A stretch of DNA of 8,098 nt from an uncultured Aquimarina sp. (GCA_937958735.1 CALGNG010000041.1:1-8098), one strand, 5' to 3'; positions 1 to 6,377 are shown, numbered from the stretch's first letter. Made by a program: numbers and translations. Notes: generated by a model not told the origin, from the sequence alone.

Positions 1-218
1 CCAGTAACGGGCTCTCCTTTATAAAGAACCTCTCCTTCGTCTGGAAATTCTAATCCAGAAATTAGTTTTACTAAAGTGGTTTTCCCACTACCAGAGAATC
101 CTACAATAGCAATAAATTCCCCTTCTTCTACCTTTAAATTTATATTCTTTAATATCTCGACGCGGTTTTCACCAGTGCCATAAGATTTCGATACATTTTT
201 TAATTCAATATGTGCCAT
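1..218 (-). CDS. ABC transporter ATP-binding protein, probable nitrate importer ATPase (N-terminal 72 residues, cut by window edge)
   Basis: This is the energy-coupling ATPase of the nitrate importer, expected on the cytoplasmic face bound to NrtB. The start ATG is at 218-216 and the reading frame runs off the left edge, so only the first 72 residues are visible. The protein opens [14 protein letters not shown], the usual first strand and A-loop tyrosine (Y13) of ABC ATPases. The Walker A motif GFSGSGKT lies at residues 40-47, followed by the typical [16 protein letters not shown] stretch. The Q-loop, signature motif, Walker B and H-loop lie outside the window. It is the third gene of the nrtA-nrtB-ATPase operon, 83 nt after nrtB. 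In cyanobacteria this role is shared by NrtD (ATPase only) and NrtC (ATPase fused to an NrtA-like domain). The C-terminus is not visible, so the two cannot be told apart. The ABC ATPase call is firm; the nitrate substrate is inferred from the neighbours. Confidence 0.9.
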   Translation of the reverse strand, partial: MAHIELKNVSKSYGTGENRVEILKNINLKVEEGEFIAIVGFSGSGKTTLVKLISGLEFPDEGEVLYKGEPVT

Positions 219-221
219 AAT

Positions 222-297
222 TTTTTAGTTGATGGTTATTTGTTGTCCATTGTTAGTTGCAGCTAAAAAACCGCTCCTAACAACTACCAACTAAAAA
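222..297. repeat. Nested inverted repeat filling the nrtB-ATPase gap
   Basis: The 83-nt gap between nrtB and the ATPase gene is almost wholly covered by an imperfect hairpin. The outer arms TTTTTAGTTG (222-231) and CAACTAAAAA (288-297) are exact complements. Inside them TTGTTAG (250-256) pairs with CTAACAA (277-283). It may be an mRNA stabiliser or attenuator within the operon, or an intergenic repeat remnant. There is no clean terminator T-tract on the minus-strand transcript beyond the outer arm itself. Function is unknown. Confidence 0.45.
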
Positions 298-301
298 CGT
301 T

Positions 302-1387
302 TTACGCCTCTGTGAAAGTCATTAACTTTTGAACCGAAAACATAAGTCGATCCAATAAAAATCCAATACCACCAATAACAAACATGGCTGCAATAATTTT
401 GGCATTAGAGTCGTTAGCTCCATTTTGAAATTCTTCCCAAACAAAAGTTCCTAATCCAGGGCTTTGGGATAATAATTCTATAGCAATAAGTACCATCCAA
501 GCTACCGAAACGGTAATACGCAATCCTGTAAATATTAACGGAAAGGCAGAGGGTAATACAATTTTAAATACTTTTTGACCTACACTTAGGTTTAACACCT
601 TTGCTACATTTATAAAATCGTTATCTACACTAGAAACCCCTAAAGTAGTATTAACTAAAGTTGCCCACATAGCACATAAACCTACAGCTATAAAAGATAT
701 AATAAAGGACACATCTCCGTCGTAGGTAAGTGTTAATGTTTTTACAATCATATACACCAATAAAAACCACACTACTGGAGATACGGGTTTAAAAATTTGT
801 ATTAACCAGTTTACCGAAGATCTTAAAGTTTCGCTAAGTCCTAACACCATACCAATAGGTACTGCTAGTAATAATGCTAAAATAAAACCTGCAAAAACAG
901 TTTTTAAACTTGTTATAATTTGATCTACAAACGATGGTCTTCCTGTATAGGTAATTGCTTTTAATCCTTGTGCTTCTCGCTTTTCGTTAGTTTTAGCTAC
1001 TTTTTCTAAAAAAGCGATTTTCTTAGCACTAATTTTTTTATGATCTGCAATAAGGCTATTAAAAGCCGTTACTACAGAACTTGGGGATGGTAAAGAGTTT
1101 ATAGAACTCTCTCCAGCTTCTATTCTTTTTAACTCTGCCGTTATACCTGCTTCGCCTCCAGATGTACGAGCTGTTTCTATTTTAAAATCACGCTCTATAT
1201 TATATAATTTTTGTGCTCCTAAATGCCATAACAACAAGAACAACAAAATAGATACTATTGGTAATATTACTTTTCTAAATAATTCGGTAAGATTCTTTTT
1301 TACATCTTCTCCAACAGCCAAGCGTATTACTGGCTCAAAGAAACTTAATCCGATAAATTTTAATATACTGATTGATTTATCTTTCAT
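302..1387 (-). CDS. nrtB: Nitrate ABC transporter permease NrtB
   Basis: This is the inner-membrane permease of the nitrate/nitrite importer, 361 residues long. A first membrane segment lies at about residues 39-58. The LPSPSSVV stretch that normally follows TM1 in NrtB/SsuC/TauC permeases is at 99-106. The BPD_transp_1 core follows from about residue 152, with membrane segments near 160-183, 193-217, 226-247, 283-305 and 331-347. The cytoplasmic EAA-like loop that docks on the ATPase is at about 257-283 (DFINVAKVLNLSVGQ, then IVLPSAFPLIFTGLR). The C-terminal GLGTFVWEEF and GFLLDRLM motifs are typical of NrtB. Oddly, residues 59-98 and 112-150 are polar, lysine/glutamate-rich stretches. They make the protein longer than the roughly 270-300 residues usual in the family and form a predicted large periplasmic loop between TM1 and TM2. 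It is preceded by nrtA (157 nt gap) and followed by the ATPase gene. The assignment is supported by family motifs and by the operon. Confidence 0.92.
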   Translation of the reverse strand: MKDKSISILKFIGLSFFEPVIRLAVGEDVKKNLTELFRKVILPIVSILLFLLLWHLGAQKLYNIERDFKIETARTSGGEAGITAELKRIEAGESSINSLPSPSSVVTAFNSLIADHKKISAKKIAFLEKVAKTNEKREAQGLKAITYTGRPSFVDQIITSLKTVFAGFILALLLAVPIGMVLGLSETLRSSVNWLIQIFKPVSPVVWFLLVYMIVKTLTLTYDGDVSFIISFIAVGLCAMWATLVNTTLGVSSVDNDFINVAKVLNLSVGQKVFKIVLPSAFPLIFTGLRITVSVAWMVLIAIELLSQSPGLGTFVWEEFQNGANDSNAKIIAAMFVIGGIGFLLDRLMFSVQKLMTFTEA

Positions 1388-1544
1388 AATCGTTATATTT
1401 TAGGGAATAACGTATTGATTTAATTACACTATTAATTTTAATCTTTTTTTAATTCTTAAGATAGACGTGTTGCTTTTTAAAGAAAATGAGGAGTATATTT
1501 CAACCCCTCAATTCCCGTGTTAAAAAAATTCAACACTCCCTAAA
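1388..1544 (-). other. nrtA-nrtB intergenic spacer
   Basis: This is a 157-nt gap inside the transporter operon. Read on the minus strand it is AT-rich and holds short weak stems such as GTGTT/AACAC (1532-1536 with 1517-1521) around a T-rich loop. No perfect TAnnTTTG promoter was recognised. Such gaps after a binding-protein gene often carry structures that leave more binding-protein mRNA than permease mRNA, but the stems here are too weak to claim that. No open reading frame was seen. Confidence 0.3.
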
Positions 1545-2921
1545 TTATTTATCCTTGTTCCCTATTTGGAAACTATTGATATATCCTATTGGATCTTTTC
1601 CGTCAAACTTGTTTCCATCTATAAACTCTGTAGTAGCTGGCTTGTAACCATCTGTTGCAGGAATATCTGTTGCAGGAATTTTACCTTCTGCTACTAACAA
1701 TGCTGCTGCTTTTTTCCAGATTTCTGGCTTGTAAATTTCTTTTGCTTTACTAGCATACCAATCTGCAGATTTAGCATCTGGAATTTGACCCCAACGACGC
1801 ATTTGAGTTAAAAACCATACAGCATCCGAGTAGAATGGATACGTTGCATTGTAGCGGTAAAACACATTAAAGTCTGGCATAGAACGCTTATCTCCTTTTT
1901 CAAACTCAAACGTACCCGTCATAGAATTTGCTAATACATTAACTGGTGCTCCTACATATTCTGAACGAGATAAGATCTCTACTGCTTCTTGTCTGTTACC
2001 TGGAGTATCTAACCACTTCCCTGCTCTTATTAAAGCTTTTGTTATAGCTACAGTAGTATTTGGATACTTTTCTGTAAATTCTTTGGTTAACACAAATACT
2101 TTTTCCGGATTGTTTTTCCAAATATCATAATTAGTAGTTACAGGAACTCCAATACCTTTAAATACAGCTTGCTGGTTCCATGGTTCTCCTACACAGTATC
2201 CAAAAATAGTTCCTGCTTCTAATGTTGCTGGCATTTGTGGCGGTGGTGTAACCGATAATAACACATCTGCATCTACTTGACCTTGAATATTAGCTTTTGT
2301 ATACATACCTGGATTAATACCTGCTGCAGCTAACCAATAACGAATTTCGTAGTTGTGTGTAGATACAGGAAATACCATACCCATTTTAAAGGCTTTACCT
2401 TCTTTTTTATACTCTGCAATAACAGGTTTTAAAGGCTCTGCCGATATAGGATGAATTGGCTTACCGTTAGCGTCTTTTTTTACATTTGGCTTCATTTTTG
2501 CCCAAACATCATTAGATACTGTTATACCATTACCATTTAAATCCATCGAGTATGGAGTTACCAACTCTGCTTGGCGTCCAAAACCTGCTTGTGCAGCAAT
2601 AGGCTGACCTGCCAACATATGGGATCCATCTAATTGACCATCTATTACACGATCCAAAATATTTTTCCAGTTAGATTGTGCTTCTACCGACACAAAAAGA
2701 CCTTCATCTTCGAAAAAGCCTTTTTCTTTAGCTATAGCTAAAGGTGCCATATCTGTTAATTTAATAAAACCAAACTTTAATTGTGGCTTTTCTATCTCTA
2801 ATGCCTGCCCTACTGATGCAGCTTCTTTTTCTACCGCTGGAGCTTCTTTCTTTTTTCCTCCACAAGAAACTAAGATCGAAGCAAATGCTAGAGCTGTAAT
2901 TTTTAAAAACTTATTTTTCAT
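1545..2921 (-). CDS. nrtA: Nitrate ABC transporter substrate-binding lipoprotein NrtA
   Basis: This is the nitrate/nitrite-binding protein that feeds NrtB, 458 residues. The N-terminus is a lipoprotein signal: a hydrophobic stretch (residues 6-17) and lipobox LVSC with the lipidated Cys20. A charged linker ([13 protein letters not shown]) follows, so the protein is anchored in a membrane facing the periplasm. The CmpA/NrtA fold starts near residue 46. Recognisable family motifs are W85 in the first lobe, HMLAGQP (101-107), the highly characteristic [13 protein letters not shown] (125-137), [15 protein letters not shown] (184-198) with a histidine at 189, TPPPQM (225-230) and GYCVGEPWN (241-249). 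These match NrtA and CmpA rather than aliphatic sulfonate binders. Bicarbonate (CmpA) is a formal alternative, but the neighbouring nitrite reductase argues for nitrate/nitrite. It is the first gene of the minus-strand operon and has its own box-containing promoter at 2955-3041. Confidence 0.95.
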   Translation of the reverse strand: MKNKFLKITALAFASILVSCGGKKKEAPAVEKEAASVGQALEIEKPQLKFGFIKLTDMAPLAIAKEKGFFEDEGLFVSVEAQSNWKNILDRVIDGQLDGSHMLAGQPIAAQAGFGRQAELVTPYSMDLNGNGITVSNDVWAKMKPNVKKDANGKPIHPISAEPLKPVIAEYKKEGKAFKMGMVFPVSTHNYEIRYWLAAAGINPGMYTKANIQGQVDADVLLSVTPPPQMPATLEAGTIFGYCVGEPWNQQAVFKGIGVPVTTNYDIWKNNPEKVFVLTKEFTEKYPNTTVAITKALIRAGKWLDTPGNRQEAVEILSRSEYVGAPVNVLANSMTGTFEFEKGDKRSMPDFNVFYRYNATYPFYSDAVWFLTQMRRWGQIPDAKSADWYASKAKEIYKPEIWKKAAALLVAEGKIPATDIPATDGYKPATTEFIDGNKFDGKDPIGYINSFQIGNKDK

Positions 2922-2954
2922 AGTACTTAGATTGATTTATTCTTTCCGACACGA

Positions 2955-3041
2955 CAAATATAAGTATTAATTACGTATAAATACTTAGTTATTTTATTTT
3001 TATACTTAGTTATTTTATTTTTTTACTTAGTTGTTTAAGTA
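2955..3041 (-). promoter_or_regulatory. nrtA operon promoter with TACTTA boxes
   Basis: Read on the minus strand, TATATTTG (2962-2955) is a perfect Bacteroidetes -7 element (TAnnTTTG). It should start transcription near 2949 and give a leader of roughly 28 nt. No TTG-type -33 element lies 17-23 bp upstream, which suggests the promoter needs an activator. The -7 element is fused to a TACTTA box (2966-2961). Further boxes centred at 2984.5, 3005.5 and 3026.5 continue upstream at exact 21-bp intervals. A palindromic TACGTA lies at 2972-2977, and an inverted partner TAAGTA at 3036-3041. An additional TACTTAG (2924-2930) sits just before the start codon. Confidence 0.7.
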
Positions 3042-3044
3042 AAA
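2982..3044 (+). repeat. Three tandem 21-bp repeats, each starting TACTTAGTT
   Basis: The units are 2982-3002, 3003-3023 and 3024-3044. The first two differ only at their last base. The third keeps the first nine bases TACTTAGTT and then diverges. The 21-bp period is two helical turns, so all boxes face the same side of the DNA. This is the arrangement expected for cooperative regulator binding rather than a random AT-rich repeat. Confidence 0.85.
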
Positions 3045-3159
3045 TACTACAAAACAAATATTTAAATTCTTTTAAAGGAAATAAAAAGCCGATAAAATAC
3101 TTAAAAAAACGATATAGTGACTTTTTAAAGTAAAAAATAACCTACAAATATTTTTTCAT

Positions 3160-3181
3160 AACTAAGTATTACTTAGTTTTG
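3160..3181 (+). promoter_or_regulatory. Promoter and near-perfect palindromic operator of the first P-box gene
   Basis: AACTAAGTATTACTTAGTT (3160-3178) is a 19-bp inverted repeat with arms AACTAAGTA and TACTTAGTT around a single central T. The right arm runs into a perfect -7 element TAGTTTTG (3174-3181), giving TACTTAGTTTTG. Transcription should begin near 3187, 37 nt before the start codon. No -33 TTG is visible. Further half-sites upstream, such as TACTTAA at 3098-3104, are weaker. Confidence 0.7.
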
Positions 3182-3223
3182 TAGCTATATATAGATAGGT
3201 ATAAAACAAAAAAAACATTGATT

Positions 3224-4060
3224 ATGAAAAAACACTCCCAACTAATCGCATTTACAGTACTTATATTAATGAATCTTAACATATTTGCTCAAAACAAAAA
3301 TTTTGGAAAAATTAGTTACAAAAAAGCTACTAACATTTCTGGCAAGCAACGAATGCTATCTCAAAGGATTGCCAAGGTCTGCTTACTAAAACTAGCTGGA
3401 GCTACAGGGTCGGAACTTAATAAGGAATACAATTCTAGTTTACAATTATTCGAAAGAAACCTAAGTATATTAGAAACCAATGCGAGATCAAGCTCTGCAA
3501 AAGTTAAAACGCTAATTAGAAAAGAAAACAACCAATTTCTAAAATTTAAAAACATTCTAACAAAAAGATCTCTACAAAACGTAAACCTTGTAATGCAAAC
3601 CTCTAACGAATTACTAAAAGTATGCCACTCCCTAGTATTAGCCATAGAAGAAGATTCTAAATACAATAAAGAATTTTTAAATGAAATTTCTACCGAACAA
3701 AATAAAGTAGCTATAGTAAATACCTCTGGAAAACAAAGAATGCTTTCTCAAAGATTATGTCTTTATTACACTGCTTGCAGATTATACCGCAAAGAAAAAC
3801 TAAACTACAAAGGGGTTTGTGAGCAAGTAGAAACTATTTATAGTGAAATGAATAATTCTTTAAATATGCTTTTAATAAGCGACTTGAACACTTTTACTAT
3901 AGAAGAAAATATAGGAAAGATACTTAGCTTGTTTAAAAATATAGAAAAAAACAAAAGAGATTTCATAAACAATAAACTACCCTTAGTAGACATTATGAAT
4001 ACCACCAACCAAATTACCAATACCTACAATATAATTACAGGACAATACACCTCTTTATAA
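3224..4060 (+). CDS. Exported protein with two PilJ/NarX-type nitrate-sensor (P-box) modules
   Basis: This is a predicted soluble periplasmic sensor protein of 278 residues. ATG 3224 is chosen over the in-frame TTG at 3218 because it opens a clean signal peptide (MKKHSQLIAF..., cleavage after IFA22). No other membrane segment, kinase, HAMP or signalling domain follows. It contains two copies of the motif SGKQRMLSQR, at residues 39-48 and 168-177, 129 residues apart. Each copy is followed by alpha-helical sequence with a 'T..N.LL' type helix (about 125-140 and 258-270). The motif aligns with the P-box of NarX/NarQ (GSLRMQSYR) and the N-terminal domain of PilJ-type chemoreceptors. The arginine that contacts nitrate in NarQ corresponds to R43 and R172 here. 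NarX and NarQ bind ligand between two subunits, so a double-module chain could form a complete site alone (inference). It has its own TACTTA-box promoter and a downstream terminator, and it lies divergent to nrtA. The domain call is good; nitrate sensing is inferred. Confidence 0.8.
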   Translation: MKKHSQLIAFTVLILMNLNIFAQNKNFGKISYKKATNISGKQRMLSQRIAKVCLLKLAGATGSELNKEYNSSLQLFERNLSILETNARSSSAKVKTLIRKENNQFLKFKNILTKRSLQNVNLVMQTSNELLKVCHSLVLAIEEDSKYNKEFLNEISTEQNKVAIVNTSGKQRMLSQRLCLYYTACRLYRKEKLNYKGVCEQVETIYSEMNNSLNMLLISDLNTFTIEENIGKILSLFKNIEKNKRDFINNKLPLVDIMNTTNQITNTYNIITGQYTSL

Positions 4061-4146
4061 AACAAAAAAATACTTGCTTCTAAAACCGAAGTAAATTTAT
4101 ACCCTAATTGGAATCTACAAACTACTATTTAAACTAAACTTACTAC

Positions 4147-4202
4147 AAAAAAACTTCCTTACCAAAGAGACTAAAAGTTTCTTCGATAAGGAAGTTTTTT
4201 TT
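4147..4202 (+). terminator. Rho-independent terminator after the first P-box gene
   Basis: A 15-bp perfect stem pairs 4147-4161 with 4187-4201 (core AACTTCCTTA with TAAGGAAGTT). An imperfect inner stem (AAGAGAC with GTTTCTT) extends it, and the 3' arm ends in a run of T. It lies about 90 nt after the stop codon and separates the two paralogous genes into different transcription units. Confidence 0.8.
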
Positions 4203-4446
4203 ATACACATACACGAGTATGTTAAAAAAATTAAGTTAATTTTTTACCCCTCGACAAACACCACTTATAAGCACCATAAAAAAAACCTATTAAAGCTTTA
4301 TTAATCACTTACCTTTTAGTAGTTTTTCAATAAAGATCACTTCCAACAAAGCCATCAATTAACCCATAAAAATTAAACAAATACGCTTTTAAACGACAAA
4401 AACAACCTTTAATCGGTTTTTTTTAGTGTTAAAATAGTAAGGATCA
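4203..4446. other. Spacer between the two P-box genes, no gene seen
   Basis: The full gap between the coding regions is 4061-4501. After the terminator, this AT-rich stretch contains no credible open reading frame and no TACTTA box. The only structure seen is a short inverted repeat, AAAAAATTAA (4225-4234) with TTAATTTTTT (4236-4245). That repeat is probably a by-product of base composition. Confidence 0.4.
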
Positions 4447-4477
4447 TTGGATACAAACGACATAGAAGGTATATTTG
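4447..4477 (+). promoter_or_regulatory. Box-free -33/-7 promoter of the second P-box gene
   Basis: TATATTTG (4470-4477) is a perfect Bacteroidetes -7 element, with a -33-like TTG at 4447-4449 after a 20-bp spacer. Transcription should start near 4483, about 19 nt before the ATG at 4502. Unlike the nearby nitrate-gene promoters it has a -33 element and no TACTTA box, so basal unregulated expression is plausible. The element covers the in-frame TTG at 4475, which argues against that codon being the start. Confidence 0.6.
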
Positions 4478-4501
4478 ATTAAATCAATCCCCCTAAAACA
4501 A

Positions 4502-5323
4502 ATGCTCTCTACTCAAAAACACCTCTTACTAACCTGCTTTTTCCTAATATCCACATTATTTGGATTTGCAAATACTAATCACGATCTCGTTAATATTGCC
4601 AACGAGCAAAGGATACTTTCCCAAAGAATCGCAAAATCTTATTTACTTCTCGCTTACGGAGCTAATTTATACGAAATTAAAAGCAACTTAACTACTAGTA
4701 TTTCCAAATTTGAAAGCAATTTAAGCACACTACGGTCTCAAGTACCTACTCACTTTACCTCTGTAGCCGTAAACACCATAAATAAAGAAGCCATCGTATG
4801 GCACAACCTAAAAGTAAACGTTGAAAAAGAACCTAATAGCAGCAATCTAAATAGAGTGGTAGAATTAGCTAATTCGTTACTTAAAAAATCCCATTTAGCG
4901 TATACCGCCTTAAAAACAGAAGCAACTATTAGCTCTAGAAATACTGTGGATACTAATATTAAAGATCTACTTCTACTAAGTGGTAAACAAGAAATCTTAT
5001 CCGAGCGTCTATGCTTATACTTTGTTGCACAAAAAATAAATGTAATTTCAGAAAAACCAAATCCTAAAATTTTGGGAACTCTTAGGTATGTAGTAGAAAA
5101 ATTAGATCGCCAATTAATTATCTTATTGGAAACAAATGTAAACAGTAGTGATACTAAAACAATAATAGATAATGCTTTAATTTCTTTTGAAGACATCCGA
5201 ACTAACAAAACCGATTTTTTAGACGGGAAACCTTCTATGAATACAATTTACAGAACAACTAAAGAGTTAAACAAACTATTTAAAGCATTAACATTAGAAT
5301 ATAATAAATTAGCTACTTTATAA
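4502..5323 (+). CDS. Exported PilJ/NarX-type P-box protein, diverged paralogue
   Basis: This is a 273-residue exported protein and a tandem paralogue of the upstream gene with the same two-module layout. ATG 4502 is preferred. An upstream in-frame TTG (4475) lies inside the predicted -7 element, although an AGAAGG at 4464-4469 precedes it. The signal peptide is MLSTQKHLLLTCFFLISTLFGFA, probably cleaved after residue 23. Module 1 has NEQRILSQR (residues 34-42, arginine R37 kept, glycine lost). Module 2 has SGKQEILSER (160-169), where the expected ligand arginine is glutamate E164. Shared helices include FESNLSTL (about 70-77) and NKTDFLDGK (about 235-243), which mirrors NKRDFINNK in the first protein. 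No membrane anchor or output domain was seen. One ligand position is changed, so it may bind a different ion, bind only as a partner of the first protein, or have lost binding. It ends at a large palindromic terminator. The family assignment is good; the function is inferred. Confidence 0.75.
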   Translation: MLSTQKHLLLTCFFLISTLFGFANTNHDLVNIANEQRILSQRIAKSYLLLAYGANLYEIKSNLTTSISKFESNLSTLRSQVPTHFTSVAVNTINKEAIVWHNLKVNVEKEPNSSNLNRVVELANSLLKKSHLAYTALKTEATISSRNTVDTNIKDLLLLSGKQEILSERLCLYFVAQKINVISEKPNPKILGTLRYVVEKLDRQLIILLETNVNSSDTKTIIDNALISFEDIRTNKTDFLDGKPSMNTIYRTTKELNKLFKALTLEYNKLATL

Positions 5324-5341
5324 GTATTTTACCCTTATTAT

Positions 5342-5398
5342 TTATATAACAAAGAAGAGGAGTTACTTTAAAAGTAACTCCTCTTCTTTGTTATATAA
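5342..5398. terminator. 57-bp perfect palindrome, bidirectional terminator
   Basis: Arms 5342-5369 and 5371-5398 are exact 28-base reverse complements around the single base A5370. The stem core is GAAGAGGAGTTAC with GTAACTCCTCTTC. It begins 18 nt after the stop codon of the second P-box gene, between convergent genes. It is followed by only a short T-run on the plus strand (GCTTTT). It should stop or protect transcripts from either side. Confidence 0.75.
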
Positions 5399-5494
5399 GC
5401 TTTTCTAAGTAGAATTGGCTTCTATTATTATATACAAAATCTAACAAATACCCTATCGCTGTTATCCAGCACACACTAACATTATTCTAACTCC

Positions 5495-5551
5495 CCCTAT
5501 CTTAATCTTGAGATAGGGAACAGTCTAAAAAATTACACCAATTTTTTAGAC
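5495..5551. repeat. Two hairpins downstream of the response regulator gene
   Basis: CCCTATCT (5495-5502) pairs with AGATAGGG (5511-5518) across an 8-nt loop. Next to it, GTCTAAAAAATT (5523-5534) pairs with AATTTTTTAGAC (5540-5551) across a 5-nt loop. The second ends 29 nt beyond the regulator stop codon on the minus strand. Its T-rich arm could act as a weak terminator for that gene. The first lacks a following T-tract in either direction. Confidence 0.5.
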
Positions 5552-5580
5552 GCCATATGGGTGCTAACAAATAACTTTAC

Positions 5581-6276
5581 TTAGATTAAGCCAAATTTCT
5601 TAGCCTTATTACTTAAGTCTAAAATATTTTTAACATTTAGTTTCTTCATTAAATTAAAACGATGCACTTCTGTAGTTCTTTTACTTATACCAAGCGCCTC
5701 CGCTATTTCTCTATTACTAAATCCTGCAACGGCTTTTTCTAATATTTGCAACTCCCTTTTAGTTAAATTATAATTGGCCGTAGTATCAATATCCTTATCT
5801 AGAACCACTTCGTTGGTTACCATTTTTGGAGTAATCCCAGGACTACCTCCTCCAGACATTAAACTATTTACAAGTATAGAAGACACATCTCCGCTATAAT
5901 ACTTACCTCCGTCTTTCACAGTTTGGATCGCCTTTAAAAACTCTTCCTTACCTGCGTCTTTTAACAAATAACCATGCGCCCCTGCTTGTACAGATTGCAG
6001 TATATATTCTTCCGAATCGTGCATGGAAAGCATTATATATTTTGTAGTGGTATAAACTCTAGACATCTCCGATACGGCCTCTATACCATTCATAATAGGC
6101 ATACGTATATCACATATTACAAGGTCTGGCCGCAAATCCCCAGCTAATTGAATAGCCTCTTGTCCATTAGAAGCTTCACCTATAACACTCATTCCTTTGG
6201 CATCTGCCAACAAAGATTTTATACCGTCTCTAACTAAAGAATGATCGTCTACAAGTAATAATTTATATGTATCCAT
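5581..6276 (-). CDS. NarL/FixJ-family response regulator
   Basis: This is a two-component DNA-binding regulator of 231 residues, a normal length for the family. The receiver domain spans about residues 3-122. It has the acidic pair D10-D11, phosphoacceptor D56 (LVICDIRMP), the switch serine S84 (IMLSMHDS) and the conserved lysine K106 (GYLLKDAG). After a longish linker (about 130-168, with a GGG stretch) comes a LuxR-type helix-turn-helix at 170-226 (LTKRELQILEKAVAGFSNREIAEALGISKRTTEVHRFNLMKKL). All catalytic and structural residues are intact. No histidine kinase is encoded in the window, so its partner is unknown. Its place between P-box sensor genes and nitrate genes, together with NarL-like heptamers in the promoters (TACTTAT fits TACYYMT), makes it the leading candidate for the locus regulator. 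It is convergent with the second P-box gene and divergent from the porin. The family call is firm; the regulon is inferred. Confidence 0.93.
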   Translation of the reverse strand: MDTYKLLLVDDHSLVRDGIKSLLADAKGMSVIGEASNGQEAIQLAGDLRPDLVICDIRMPIMNGIEAVSEMSRVYTTTKYIMLSMHDSEEYILQSVQAGAHGYLLKDAGKEEFLKAIQTVKDGGKYYSGDVSSILVNSLMSGGGSPGITPKMVTNEVVLDKDIDTTANYNLTKRELQILEKAVAGFSNREIAEALGISKRTTEVHRFNLMKKLNVKNILDLSNKAKKFGLI

Positions 6277-6294
6277 TTAAAAATAATATTTATA

Positions 6295-6310
6295 CAAAAA
6301 TAACTAAGTA
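6295..6310 (-). promoter_or_regulatory. Response regulator promoter with adjacent TACTTAG box
   Basis: On the minus strand TATTTTTG (6302-6295) is a perfect -7 element, which would give a very short leader before the ATG at 6276. TACTTAGTTA (6310-6301) abuts it. The box is shifted four bases upstream compared with the other promoters here (TACTTAGT then TATTTTTG), so control may differ. No -33 TTG was seen. It suggests autoregulation. Confidence 0.5.
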
Positions 6311-6377
6311 GTTATAAGATAACAAAAAAGATTTAACCAGAAAGTATCTTTTTTAATAACTAGAAAAAAAACAAAAA

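Noticed and set aside
2982..3044. CRISPR-like or IS-terminal repeat
   Set aside because: The units are only 21 bp with no unique spacers, there are no cas or transposase genes, and the repeats align with promoter boxes elsewhere.
3218..3223. TTG as start of the first P-box gene
   Set aside because: ATG at 3224 gives a standard signal peptide start, and no ribosome site favours the TTG.
3361..3666. Minus-strand open frame under the first P-box gene
   Set aside because: It is the antisense shadow of a well-supported gene and has no recognisable domain.
3921..3927. TACTTAG inside the first P-box gene
   Set aside because: Coding sequence with no promoter context.
4750..5208. Minus-strand open frame under the second P-box gene
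   Set aside because: Antisense shadow; the composition is unlike a real protein and no promoter was seen.
5495..5518. CCCTATCT/AGATAGGG hairpin as a strong terminator
   Set aside because: There is no T-tract after the stem on either strand.
5578..5584. TACTTAG overlapping the response regulator stop codon
   Set aside because: It is at the 3' end of the gene, with no -7 element or downstream gene.
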